In this document: in pieces, positions 46,432-58,149 of the stretch
Layout of the letters: each line of letters begins with the position of its first letter
How positions within the stretch are numbered: the first letter of the stretch is position 1
Assembly (NCBI GenBank): GCA_031763025.1
Contig: JASSKH010000009.1
Location: 620,001-684,000 of the forward strand
Length of the DNA stretch: 64,000 nucleotides
Reading direction: 5' to 3'
Source: Macrocystis pyrifera
Lineage: Eukaryota; Sar; Phaeophyceae; Laminariales; Laminariaceae
The notes under the pieces: generated by a model
The model's input: the letters and a program-made list of their open reading frames with translations, nothing else
Database searches by the model: none
Told to the model about the DNA's origin: nothing
Position numbers and translations under genes: made by a program

Positions 46432-49400
46432 CTGAATGGCCCATGCCCGGGATGGCCTGAAATGTCGCCGTCATGCCAAGCCCCTCCTGTATAAGTTTGT
46501 GACTGAAAACAGCACCAAATGGCAAGAGGCGTACGTATCACCAGTAGATGCGTGAGCGAGGGCGGAGATTGCACATCTAAACGTTTGGTCATCATCGAGT
46601 AGCACCTTGCTATAAAACCAACCCTTTGGCGGGGTTGAGAGAGACAACATCACCAAATCAACGCAGAATACAGCAATTAGCCACACAAAACCAACGCGGT
46701 TTGCTGGGTTAGGGTATGGCATGCTGCAGTGAGTGTTACCACGTATGAACACCATGCAGATGGTGCACAACACGCGCGCAGCAGCACTACTGCCCGTACC
46801 ACAGTAGATAAGCACTCGACAAGACCACAATGCTCACGTTTCTTGCCCCTTACACTATTTAACCGGTGCAAATAACGTACGTCGGCCTCAGCCCCAGAGG
46901 GAACCACTGTAGCACTAAACAGAACTATAAAAAAACTAATGCGCTTTCGCCACAATGTCCGAGTATAGCGCGCCCGCCGCACAATAGCCTACAGCCTTCT
47001 CTACGGCTGCACGCCCTTCGTTGGGAGATAAATTACTCGAAACTAGACAACAATCGTTTCTGCAGTGGGAGAAGGGGTATATAATCTTTTGGGAGTACAT
47101 GCATGTAATAATAAGGTACCGACCAATCAAACCTCTTCGGAGTAGAGCGGGGAAAATAGGCGGTGAAAAGAGGCGCATGACCCAACCCGTTCTGCTTGCT
47201 GCACAGGTGGCCTGGACCTGGACCTGGACCCCCCCCCCCCCTTGCACAATGGGCGTAAAACAATCCTTGAGGAGACGTTGATGAATACCTGTTAGTGCAG
47301 CAAACCCCACAGACAGGGTGTCGACAACCTCTCAGTTCCGTTCGTTCGCCTAATGGTGTGCTACCTTGTTCAATGTCTCCACAAGGATGCTTTTTTCGCC
47401 CAAACTGCGAAGGGGGGGGCGTACCCATCTGTTGCTTGCCTTAAGTCATTTGACCATTGACCACGCATCCCTTTCGAGGCGGGAGGGGGATGTACTCATT
47501 ATCATGCATGGCCGTAGTCGTATGACTATAGACCGTTGGGTTTTCACCGACCAGGCAGACATTGCTTGCACCAAGCGCGAAGGGGGGGGGTCCCGACCAC
47601 CTGTTTGAGCGCCAAATGGTGCGCTATCTTGTTCAATGTCTCCACAAGGATTTTTTTACTCCTACACTGTGCAGGGGGGGGGGGGAGGTCCCGACCACCT
47701 GTGTGGGTGCTCACGCTGATCGTAGACGGTTGACAACACCAAAAGCACACAATTGGTTTGGCCGCTATCATCAACACCCAAAGGGATAAACGACGAGTGC
47801 GGTCTGTCTCATCCGGCGACTACGGAAAACATGAAGCAGCAGCACCAAGTGTCACCATCACTACCATGCTGCTCGCTTGTGGTACAGCCAGCTTCTGACT
47901 TTGCAATTCGTACACGCGCCCTGTTCCGGCAGCTCGGGCTACACCGTGTGGGCGACGCTGAATCTCATCGTAATTTCTTTTTTTTCGACACGTTTTCCAT
48001 CTCAAACTCCGAAGGAATTCGCAAGAGATCCTTAACAGAGGTAATCCATAAGGTAATCGATAGAAGTACTGATAGCTGACAGGAAACCATGTCCCGAATT
48101 ATAAAGAACGTTTGTACAGAAATATTGAAACAAACCGTCCTGATAGAATGGAAGGTGCCTAAGCCGAGTGCAACCGAAACTATAGCGCAAGAATCACCCG
48201 CCTGGGGGGGTTCCGGAGCGAAACATGAGCGTACCGTGGCTCTATCCGCCGCTGCAAGCCCGGCACAAACAATGGACGGGCGTCCGTACTGAATGAATGT
48301 CTACAGAAGTTTAATGTACCTGGTAATCCTGCGTACTGACCTACTGTGTATTGCGCACTGATCTAATGTGTACTGTGCACTGACCTACCACTGTGTACTG
48401 TTCACTGACCTATCTTGACCCCAGGTGAAGCGGACCGTCTCGTCCCTCGTCCCATGGAATTGCGCAACTGGGATGTTCTTCGCCGCGCTGCCGAGAGCTT
48501 CTGGGTACTGCTTGTTCATGGGAACCCACGCGCTGCAACCGACGCACCCTATCCACACCCACCATTATCACCACCATCATCATCACCGAACAACAATCCA
48601 CGGCAAGACGCGACAGAGTTTGTATGAGCGTAAACTGAAAAGGAAAGTAGCGAGCGCTTGCGACATCACGTATATAGTGCAGGCAGCAGGAGCAGGAGCA
48701 GCAGAAAACGACAGTCAAGACGAAAGGTGACAAGCAGCGACAGACGTTGTATCAACAGGTGCTTGGACGAGACAGCAGGACCGAAGCTACAGTAGCTATA
48801 GTAGCGACTGCGATTTCAGGAATATGATGCAGGCAGACACTGGACGAGCGGAGAACGGAGAACGGAGGCCCGAGAAACTCCTCAAGAAATAACACGAAAT
48901 AACCCGCACTCCGCGAGAACGGGGGCGCACACGAGGAGCCACAGCACCACCTTCCGAAACAAAACCCACAGAACGCCATCCTCGACGACCTATATTATCT
49001 GCAGTAGTGACCATTACGGGGGACCATAGTAAACAGTACCTATGGTACACACAAAAACCTATATATTTACCTATTTTTACTAACAAAATTTGGTCCTGTT
49101 TACTATGGTCCCCCGTTCTAGCACGCCTCGACTACATAATAGGGTCACTGCAATGCGCGATAACGGCTGCAGTATCAGGTACTGTAACGCAGAAGCTGGG
49201 CGACAATAGCACCAACAGCCTCCTGAAAAATACAAACCTCCCGAAGAATGAACATCGAATTGCCTGCGAGAGACTCTATATATTACGGAGGCCCACCAGC
49301 CATAGCGCCTCTCTACCAAACCCCGCGGACCACCACTTTGCCCTGGGGTAATATCACGCGCCGAACCAAGAATAGAGTAACCGCGATCAGCGCTGGCCGC

Positions 49401-52400
49401 TGCGGTATCAGCTGTAAAATAATGCAGAAATTGGTCGAAAATTGCAAAAAAAAAGTCTCCTGAACAGTATGAACCTCCTCAAGAACACCGGATTGCCCGC
49501 AAGGGCTTTTCAGGAGGCGCACGTGAAGAGCCACAGCACCTCCCTGTGACTTCCGAAACAAAACCCACAGACGGCCATCCTCGACTGTGTACTTTCCCTC
49601 TAGTAATTTCACGCCCCGACTCAAGCCTAGCGGAAGCATAATCAGCGTTGGCGGCGGCAATATCAGCTACAACTAGTGGGAAACACAGTTCATAGTCGAA
49701 AAGAGCAACAAGAACCGCTTGAACAGTTGAAAACCTCCTCGAGAATAAACACCGAAAGGCCGGGAAGAGACCCCATGAAGACGGGGGGGCACACATGAAG
49801 AGCCACACTACTGCACCTCCCCACGAAAGGCCACAGACCACCAGTCTCGACGACCTTTTCTCCCCAGTAAAGGAGACAGGACGCCCCGGATCAAGAAAAG
49901 CGCGAAACGCGACAAGAGAGAGCTGGCGGCTGCAGTATCAGCTACGGTCGAGCAGAAACTGGTCGAAAAAATACGACAGGAACTTCCTACCCAATAAAAA
50001 TATCCTCGTCTAGAAAGAACCTTCCGTAGAACAAACACCGAAAATTGAGTTCAAGAACTCCATGCAAAAAGAGAGAGGCGCACACACGTATCATGAGAGC
50101 CACAGCACGTACCAGGTACATAAAGAGCCACAGCACCTCGTTCGACAGGCCATAGACCGCGACAGTCGGCGACCGACGCGTTCGACGATAGGGGTGCCAC
50201 TTTTCGGCCAGATTATGTCGGAGTGATGCGGCTTATCTTGTCGTCAGAGAAACTACCCAACATCGATTGTTTTTACGAATCGTTTTCGATGCAGACCAGC
50301 CTTAAGCGCATGGGGTAGCTCATCGGCTTTCGTGCGAATTGGTCCTTGAGGCAAGTTTTTGGGTGCAATACAGAGCTGCTCAGGTAAGGAGCCTCACAAA
50401 ATTTGCGGGTGCATACCTATCGTAGGACGCGTCGACGTCTTTCCCCTAGCAGTATCACGCCCTTACTTGGAAGAATAGCGCCAAACACCAGCAGTGCTAG
50501 CGGCCGCAATATCAGCTACAAGTAGTGCAGAAAATATTCGATTAGAGCATCAAGAACCTCCTGAACGATACGCAAGAACCTGGAAAATGACCACCGAATT
50601 GTAGTCTAGATTATTTCAATCACACTTCGGCTCTTGTGAGGACCCACACCACCTCCCTAAGAAAGCCCACCGTTCACCACTCTCGACGATGTCTTGTCCC
50701 TAGCTATAGTAATATCACGCCCCCACTATAAAAAAAAAAGTGCAAGCACAATCAGCGCTGGCGGCTGCAATATCAGCTACAAGTAGTGAAAAACTGCAGT
50801 TCATAGTTGAAAAGGGCAACAAGAAACTCCTGAGAGCCTCCTCCAGAACAAAAACGTTTTTTTTTCTTGAAAGACACTTTCATGAGCACGCCGGCACACA
50901 TGTACCGCAGTAGAGCCCCACCACCACACCAAGGAAGTCTGCAGACCACCGTCCTCGGCGATCTCCTTTCCCCCTAGCAACACCACGGCTCAACAATAGC
51001 GGGTGCGTGATCAGCGTTGGCGACTGCAATATCGACTGTGAGGTGCGGAAAATAGTCGACAAGAGCAACGAGAACTTCTTGAGCAGTTAGGACTTCCCGA
51101 ATAATAAACACCGGATTGTCTGAAAGAGACTCCATGGACATGGAGGCACACATGAAGAGCCACAGCACCTTAGCAAAGCACACATACCTGCTAATCTCGA
51201 TGACCTATTCTCCTTAGTAATAATAATCACGCTCCCGACTCAAGAAAAGCGCGAACGAACTCAGCGCTGGCAGATGCAATATCAGCTAACGCGGAAAAAG
51301 GCCGAAAAGAGAAACACGAGCCTCCTGATCAACCTGCCGAAGAGCAACAAGCTCTTCGAGACCAAGAACCTCCTCAATGATAAGAACCCCATGTAATAAC
51401 AAACACCGACTTGCCTGCACGAGGCTTCATGAACACGAGGCACATGAAGAGCCACAGCACCTCCCTACGAACTCTGAGAAACTGTCAGCCCCGAAAATCT
51501 CTTTGCCGTACTGATAAAACAACATGCTCCGGATCGAGAATCGCGGCAAACGCAATCAGCGCTGGCGACTGTAACATCAGCCATACAGAGTGAAGAAAAG
51601 AGTCGAAAAGAGTCGAAAAGAGCAGCAAGAACCTTTTAAACGACAAGGACTTTCGAGAAGAACAAACACAGACATGCCGACTAGAGGCTCCGAATACGGG
51701 GGCACACGTGAAGCGCCACAGCACCTCCCTGCCAAAGACCACCGATCGGCAACCTCAACGACTTCTGTTATAAGAGCTACTGCTGTATATCAAGTAGAGT
51801 ACAGAATACTCGAAAAGGGTAGCAAAAACCTCCTGAATGAAAAGAGCCCCCTGACAAAAAAAACACCGAACGCCGGCAAGAGATATCATGACACAGAGAC
51901 ACACAGGAGGAGCCACATCATCTACACACGTACGCAGGTCTGCTGATCACCATCCTCGACGAGTTATTTTACCAACAGCACGCCATGGCTCCACGATAGC
52001 GTGAACGTATGCAGCGCTGGCGGCTGCGACACCAGGTATTGCAGAAATTAGTCGTGAAAATGCAACAAGAAACTCATTGATAAACAGGCACTTCCTGAAC
52101 AAGAACCAGCTAACGAAGAATTACCTGCAAGAGGCTCCGTGGAGCGAAGGCACACATGAAGAGCCACAGCACCTCCCTGGGAAAACCCACCCACAATCAT
52201 CCTCGCCGAGTCCTTTCCCTTAATACGTTCCGCCTCTAGAATTGAGCGGACCCGGTTAGCGCTGGCTTCGAATCCCTGGAAGAGGGGTCGCGACACGAGT
52301 TCGATGGTGTACGATGGCCGGGCGGGTAGGCTAAGATGGCAATCAACAAGAGCGAAGGAAGACATTCTGGCAACCGAGGAACAGGAACGCACGCACGTAC

Positions 52401-55400
52401 GGACAACTACAACCTATCTCACTCTTGACCCATTGCTCATAAATTACATCTTCTGGACAAGAATTAGAGCCGAGATGATGGCTGTGAGCCGACGGTCATA
52501 CAATATCTTCTGGACAAGAGTCGGAGTCGTCTTCACGACAAGAATCGGAGCCGGTCGATCGCGCTCGAGTAAAAAGGAGGGAGGGCGGGAGGGAGGGGCT
52601 GCAGGCGCCTGCAACGCCGACCGCGCCGCTCGAGAAATTAGAGTAACAGCGGCAAGGGAAGATCGGAAAAAAGAGACGCTGATGGAATGACGCCGAGGAA
52701 AGTGCCCACCCACACGCTCTGTGTATAATGCATATGTCGTGTGCGGGCGGTCAGGGGTGACAAAGCGGCATTCCCAGCTACTACGCATGAAGAAACTTAC
52801 GCCACAGGGTGGTAGCTGCCAAGTTTTGCCAGGTTTCCCGTAACGCCAAGAGGTGCATACTATATATATATATACCTCACACAACAAAACACTCGACTCT
52901 TACAGTAGAGAGACAGTTGCACGCCCAAGCCGACGGATAACGCCATGGGGTATGAGGGATCTCATGCATACAATCGTGAAACATAAATGGCATCGCGGAT
53001 ATATTTGGGTAGGTCATCTGTTGAGTCCTGCCAGTTGCTATTGAACCTGAAACGTACCCGGGACATTCTTCACAAAGAGACACGAGCCTGCTGAGTACTT
53101 GCAAGCACTTGGAATGAAATATCTCTGCTGAGCACTTGTAACTAAATACGTCAAGCCCACATACCGGTACCAGGTACCACTCTGTTCGTGAATATAATGC
53201 TCGTTTGGACTCCGATAAGAACATCCAACCGATATTATATTTCCGGCCAGCATGGTATGCTATACTGTGTGAGAGATACACCACAACCACTGAGCTACTC
53301 GTACCTCGAGCTCTGACTACTACTAATAATACCAGTACAAGTGGTAGATATAAATACTGTTAACTTTAACTGGCCACCTGGTATAGTGTATCTGACCAAA
53401 GCACCATCTGGGGTCCGTTTCGGTGTTAAGGGTGGACCTCATATTCACCGAAGGACGAGGGGGGGAATGGAACCCCACATTGTGCTTTCGTTTAAAGATC
53501 GGTGCTTTTGACGGAGACCGCTGAGCTGGCAGTCAACATAGTACACCAAAAGCATTGGGCTGTATCTGATCACGACGGCTAGCTCAGTGGTTTTGACTGC
53601 TACCACAGTGATAATGGCAATGAGAGCCATTAACAGTTCGGTAGTTCGGTAGTACCACTTATTTCATGGCGTATCTCCAACATCCCGAGAAGAAACAATA
53701 GAGTAGTCTAACAGGACGAATAAAGCAGATTGGGACGAGGATCGAACCTTTTACCTCCGAATCCTCTGGGAACTCCGAGCCGAGCCCTTTCAAGTCAGAC
53801 CATCCCGGCATCTCGTACCCACCGTTCAAGGTGATGGGCCTGTCGAGCAGGAGCACGCCACACGTGACATAGGTGTAAGGAACATGCGCTCAACTTAACC
53901 CCCTTGTGCTCCAGATGGAAAAACTACCGGAAAAAAATGACGATTACAGCATTGGCACAAGGCTTCCTTCGACCACGGGGGGAAGTAGTTATGATAACCA
54001 AATATGATATGCGAACTAAAGAGGATACCTGTTTTTTTAGTCCATCGTGCGTTCTGATTACTATATCCCCCCCAATAGTACTTCGTATGGGCCTTGGTGT
54101 GCAAATTACTACCAGTACGCAACAAGGAGTTGCAAGGCGCGCGCCCATCACGAGAATTACAAAATTACCTGTATACTGCTGCCCACCCGTACTAGACGGT
54201 TTTGATACGATACGGCCGCACTAACTTGCGTTGTTCAGGTGGCTATATGGCTAGATATACAATGGGCCCCCACAAGAGTTGAGAGCTTGGGTAGCAGTTC
54301 ATGGCACTGCACACACTAACCCATACCAAGAGTGAACGAGTTGCTCAAACCGGAGCATCTGCCTTTGCCATGTGCTTTTCCTTCGATAACTAGACGATAC
54401 GAGGACAAAATAATACGATTCTGCGAGGGGACGACCTCCCACCCCCCCCCCCCCCCCCCCCCCCAACATGACACGTGGTCTGCAAGCGTCACACAATCTT
54501 AATCTTGTGCACACGCTATGACACGATCGCATGTTCGGTCACCTAGAGTCAGCCGTTGGCAGAATGAACTTCGTGTCCTCCACACCAAACTCCGGCATGG
54601 ACCCCACCCAGCCTTGAGCCTGCGCAAGGGAACATGTTTTACAGTTTTAATAGTATGTATTAGGGATCCTGCTTTCGACTACGCAAGTGATATGGGTCAC
54701 ACCATGCGTCCAGGCTATCGGTGCGGAGGGTGGTGGGCTGTTCGCCGTCCTGAGGTCCCGACGAAGAGCCAACGATATTTGACATGAATACTATGGTATC
54801 ATACCAGTCTTAACACACAAAATCCTTACCCCGACCACTACTGCAAAAAATATCGCACTCTAATTCCAAGTTATTAATTTGCGTGCAGTACTTGAGGGGT
54901 CAAGAGTAAAGGGGGGTATGTTCGCTATACGCTGAACTCCTTCAAACGCGGACCCCTGCTTCGGGGACAACATGTTTGCAGCTACTACTGTACACCAGGA
55001 ACGCATTGTCTTCAATTCAACACCAACAAGTATGAAACAATGACGGCTTATTCGTGCGACAACACCACCAAGCCAAGTGCCTCACCGCCAACATGTCATG
55101 CGCTCTAAAACAAGCATCCAGCAGTGGACCTGCTGACTGTACGTACGGACGCTGGACATGTCGTGCCATTTGTTTTATCGGCTGTCTGAAGCTGACAAGT
55201 TTGTAACGCAGTACAGAGCCAGTGCTAGTGGTGTAGCACCGACAGCTATCAAGGCTGCTGTCAGCGCCTCTGTTGCAGAGGTACACAATCTACCTCATAT
55301 TGGAACGTGGTGCTAATCCAAGTACAGTAGTCCAACGGCTATCGATCTGCTACGGCGGTTCTACAGTAGACTATACCCTATTCTTACCAATACCAGGTAT

Positions 55401-55687
55401 ACAGCCCAGCTACTCCTTGCGTGTACGAGTACGTACGAACATATTTTTACGATTATATACACCTGGGTACAATAGATAAAACATCAGGTGCATCCATATA
55501 TAAACAGCAGCAGCCACCATTGACAAAAAAAAAGAACCAGCTACGTATGTATGTACCAACCTGTTGCCAGGCATTACATGCACTGGATACGTTGTAAAAC
55601 ATCAATGTCATTATTTAGTACCTGGTAGTCTCTTACCGTGTCTCCAAGGCCGTGCAGCCAGACCACCACGTTTTTGTACGCGCCACC
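46432..55687 (-). CDS. Acyl-protein thioesterase / lysophospholipase (alpha/beta hydrolase), six exons
   Basis: Cytosolic serine hydrolase of the APT/LYPLA type (Abhydrolase_2 family), which removes palmitoyl groups from proteins and hydrolyses lysophospholipids; function is from family knowledge. Minus-strand exons: 55687-55637 (VVVWLHGLGDT), 54619-54543 (AQGWVGSM, TKFILPTA), 53839-53755 (PITLNGGYEMPGWSDL, PEDSE), 52275-52125 (GGFSQGGAVALHVC with the catalytic Ser), 48548-48410 (CSAWVP, FHGTRDETV with the catalytic Asp, FTWGQD) and 46502-46432 (AIPGMGHS with the catalytic His). All five junctions are GT-AG and phase-compatible, and the 191-residue join follows the family's motif order without a gap. 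The first N-terminal exon (before the GGAYKN start) and the final helix after GHS were not located, so the model is partial at both ends. Introns are 1017, 703, 1479, 3576 and 1907 bp. Confidence 0.88.
46503..48409. other. Thioesterase E5-E6 intron with repeats
   Basis: This intron holds RepC pieces (47230-47435, 47585-47715), a LINE 3' end (about 47410-47482, minus) and a RepA 3' fragment (about 47487-47580, minus), all bordered by C/G tracts. Open plus-strand frames at 46866-47084 and 48089-48292 are not recognisable. Confidence 0.55.
47410..47580 (-). mobile_element. LINE 3' end and RepA fragment in series
   Basis: Reading plus coordinates: G(8), then the LINE terminus CTGTTGCTTGCCTTAAGTCA and CACGCATCCCTTTCGAG. 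A G-rich joint follows, then RepA in inverse form (GTACTCATTATCATGCATGG, CACCAAGCGCGAA), then another G tract. The two elements are joined through homopolymer sequence. Confidence 0.7.
48830..52124 (-). repeat. Tandem array of ~11 decayed copies of the catalytic-serine exon
   Basis: About 3.3 kb made of a roughly 200-330-bp unit in the same orientation as exon E4 (52125-52275) and ending against it. Each unit has the exon plus flanking intron: GCTGATATTGCAGCCGCCA at its start, a GTGGGTTTT core, GGTGCTGTGGCTCTTCATGT (the nucleotides for GAVALHV), GAGCCTCTTGCAG, then a linker with AACCTCCTGAACAG-like words. Plus-strand landmarks of the ...GAGCCACAGCACC block are near 48930, 49290, 49516, 49790, 50125, 50640, 50890, 51145, 51440, 51700 and 51905. 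Between GTGGGTTTT and GGTGCTGTGG most copies carry indels (for example a TTTCGGAAG insertion, giving GFVSEGGAV), so none keeps an intact GFSQGG. One copy is split by MITE family 1 (49014-49117). Confidence 0.8.
49014..49117. repeat. MITE family 1 inside the exon array
   Basis: Ends TTACGGGGGACCATAGTAAA and TTTACTATGGTCCCCCGT. It interrupts one of the decayed exon copies, so the array existed before this insertion. Confidence 0.85.
52276..53754. other. Thioesterase E3-E4 intron with tRNA-like fragments
   Basis: 53430-53545 (minus) has AGCTCAGCGG and GTGGGGTTCCATTCCCC, an A-box-like and T-arm-like pair. 53575-53595 (plus) has TAGCTCAGTGG, and 53265-53305 (minus) has TAGCTCAGTGGTTGTGG. None folds into a complete tRNA with a paired acceptor stem. 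Confidence 0.4.
53840..55636. other. Thioesterase E1-E3 introns
   Basis: Apart from exon E2 (54543-54619) nothing coding is seen. A C(20) tract lies at about 54443-54464, and a decayed MITE family 2 segment at 54840-54965. Confidence 0.45.
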
Positions 55688-56580
55688 CTGCAATAGCGTC
55701 AGATGGGGGGGGGGGGGGTGGGGCAGTAAGATGCAGGACATTTTATTTATGCACCTGGTATTATATGATACGGTATACCAGGTATACACTAGGCTGAACT
55801 ATTTGACCACGATATAAAACCCTACGGGACTTGAGCGGGACAAAAGTGACCACAAACAAGACGGTCACAGGATCGGCCACTGCTTGGTGATGTGGTGATA
55901 CAGGTGTTGTTCGAAACACAATGCAAGCAGAGCTATGACATGGGGTGCAGCACGATAAGATGACATAACATCATCCTGCTGTACCTCCTACTCGTGTTGC
56001 TACACACCCACAGCAGCAGTCGTAGACGGTTGATAGAACGATACAACCAAACTCATCGTTTTTGGTCACTATCAGGTGTGTCTCTGGGCCCCCCCAAGAG
56101 GATTCATAAACACCTACTCGTATACCAGGTACTGTACCAGTATATGAATAGCACACGTGACACCATGCACCAGCTACATACATATATATGATGAATACAA
56201 CAGAGCTACTCGTACTCGTAGACTCCTAGAGCTCTAGTCTTGTTCTATCATGGTCGTCGTCGAGAACACTCTGACGACTAAACCTCTACAACACCACCCA
56301 AGGCTCCAAAGGCTCTAAAGGCGCAATACGTACTCCAAAGAGAGGGCCATATACATCGAAACCTGCATATGGAGGCCCTACGTAGAGCTCGGGCACCTTC
56401 ATTTTTACTTTATTTTATTTCCCCCAATTCGTGCACTCCTACATATCCCTTGGCTCCATTGATGTGCCCTTCTGTTATTTCAACTTAAATCCGGGGTCAC
56501 ACATTCGCATAAATGCACCCCCCCACCTCCAGCAACATCAACTACGGCCATGATATGAAGTGCCCCCCCCCCCCCCCCCC
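55688..56580. other. Upstream flank of the thioesterase gene
   Basis: The missing first exon and promoter should lie here or further right on the minus strand. I found no convincing start exon. G/C tracts occur at 55706-55719 and 56563-56580. 56010-56090 resembles 47710-47770 (CGTAGACGGTTGA, GGTCACTATCA). Confidence 0.35.
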
Positions 56581-56582
56581 TC

Positions 56583-56667
56583 CTAGCAACAGAGTAGAAC
56601 CCACCCCTTGGGAGGATGTGACGGGGGGGGGGGGAACGGGATGTGTAAGAGATGAGGAAAATCGACC
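56583..56667 (+). mobile_element. LINE fragment (left of an insertion)
   Basis: ACAGAGTAGAACCCAC, GGAGGATGTGA and GAACGGGATGTGTAAGAGAT match, with decay, the LINE segment that encodes ESRTHIVGEC to ERDV. It is bordered by C(19) on the left and has an internal G(10). Confidence 0.55.
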
Positions 56668-57911
56668 ACTACGAGCTGGATTGGCCCAGAGACTGAAAAC
56701 AAGGTTGGACGGGAATATCCACGCGGTTTTTACGAATTTTGATCTGAAATTTTGACACGTGATTTTCAGTAGTATTTCAAATGTAATTGCGACTGTACCT
56801 CTTCTTTTTTTTTTCACAAGTTAGGCCAATATTTGTAAATATGGGAATATTTGTTTTGCGACGAAGGCATGTAAAAAAAACAAACAAGAAGGTGCAGTCG
56901 CAATTTCATTTGTAATACTACTAAAAATCACGTGTCAAAATTTCAGATCAAAATTCGTAAAAACCGCGTGGATATTCCCGTTTTTCTTTTTGTCATCAGC
57001 ATTGTAGGTAGTACTATATATACCACCCCCACATTGTAGGATACCACCCCCCTACGTAGTTTAAACCTTGACGTCTCCCCACCAAGAGCAGCGACAGCAC
57101 CGACAAAGGTAGCACTGGAAAGATGTAGTTAATGTAGATCTCTCTCATAACGTGTTGTTTGGCGATACAGTACAAGTACAGCAGCAGTAGTAGAAATACC
57201 ATATTCTGTCACGTACGGTATGGGTAAAGTTGGGCCTCACAGCCGGTATTTATTGTTAACAAAATCATCTTCTGCGTTCTGAACAGCTGCGTCACACGTT
57301 CTACTGTCACGTAATATTAATACAAACAATACGTACTCAACAACGTACTCTCTGCATGCACTATACATGATACTCGAACAGTAGGGCACACCAAAACTTT
57401 ACCCCTGCCCCCCCCAGCTGGCCGCCGGGCCCAGGATATACTGCTCGTTAAGGAAACCAGATTCCATCTCCAAAATGTTGTGGTGAGCCGGGGATTGACG
57501 TCTTCTGCCATTGGTGTGTGGCTGTGGAAGGGTGGCTGGCAGCCATGCTGTCGCACTCGTGTATGCGAGCTGGGATCACGTCTGTCTCTGTGTGTCTGCT
57601 GCTGATGTCTTCCTGCTGCTGTGTTTTTTGTGTTTTCGAAAAAATAATCTGTGATTCCGCCGAAAAAAAAACACGGTATCATTTTTTTTTTGCTTTCTAA
57701 AACCTATACATGAAGTGCGGCGGGTTCAGTTGATTTTATATACGTCAGCTGGGAGTTGAGAAAAGTGTCGAAGGCGACTTCAGAGATCACGTGCAAACGC
57801 GCTGTGATTGGCTGATTACACCGATATGCCGTTTTCCTCCCGACTCCTCGGCATTGCATAGTTATGACTTGAAGAATGAATGTGAGTCTCTCGGCCAATC
57901 CAGCTCGTAGT
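56668..57911. mobile_element. 1244-bp segment with 27-bp TIRs, inserted in a LINE
   Basis: The left end ACTACGAGCTGGATTGGCCC, continuing AGAGACT (56668-56694), is the inverse of the right end 57885-57911 with one mismatch. LINE sequence lies on both sides (56583-56667 and 57912-58135). No transposase was recognised, so it would be non-autonomous. ACC precedes the left end and follows the right end, a possible 3-bp duplication. Confidence 0.55.
56710..56980. repeat. Long hairpin (about 96-bp arms)
   Basis: Left arm begins CGGGAATATCCACGCGGTTT (56710) and runs to about 56806. The right arm (about 56882-56980) is its near-perfect reverse complement with only a few mismatches. The loop of about 75 bp is AT-rich. 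It lies inside the TIR-bounded segment. Confidence 0.85.
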
Positions 57912-58145
57912 ACCGGGGAAACGACTGCCATCTTAGGAGATAGGAGGTGGCCACAGGCCGTATAAGAGGTTGAGAATAAGATACGCAAAACATGTTCTAT
58001 GCGATATACGTATATATGGACAAAAAACGTAACGAGGGTTAGCTGCGTCTTTGCTAGGAGTAGGAGCGGAGCTCCGTCTCAAAAGGGACGCGTGGTCAGT
58101 GGTTAAATGACCAAGGCAAATAGCAAATAAGTACCCCCCCTCCCC
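57912..58145 (+). mobile_element. Diverged LINE 3' end
   Basis: CCATCTTAGGAGATAGGAGG, TAGGAGTAGGAGCGGAGCTC and GGGACGCGTGGTCAGTGG match the LINE terminus (GDRWW to NGQ). It ends AAATAAGTACC and C tracts. Confidence 0.7.
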
Positions 58146-58149
58146 CGTC

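Noticed and set aside
48533-48548. A missing 13-nt microexon between thioesterase E4 and E5
   Set aside because: An earlier acceptor (GTGGATAG|GG at 48549) extends E5 by 16 nt, restores the phase and gives the expected spacing between LAG and the SAWVP motif, so no extra exon is needed.
48415-48730. Plus-strand gene with a His-rich run
   Set aside because: It is the antisense of thioesterase exon E5 (FHGTRDETV on the minus strand). The His run is a CACCAT repeat in the adjoining intron.
53745-53839. tRNA-like B-box (AGGTTCGATCC) on the minus strand
   Set aside because: The sequence is the 3' end of thioesterase exon E3 and its donor (TCGGAG|GTAAAAGG). The reading PITLNGGYEMPGWSDL is far more specific, and the supposed T-arm does not pair.
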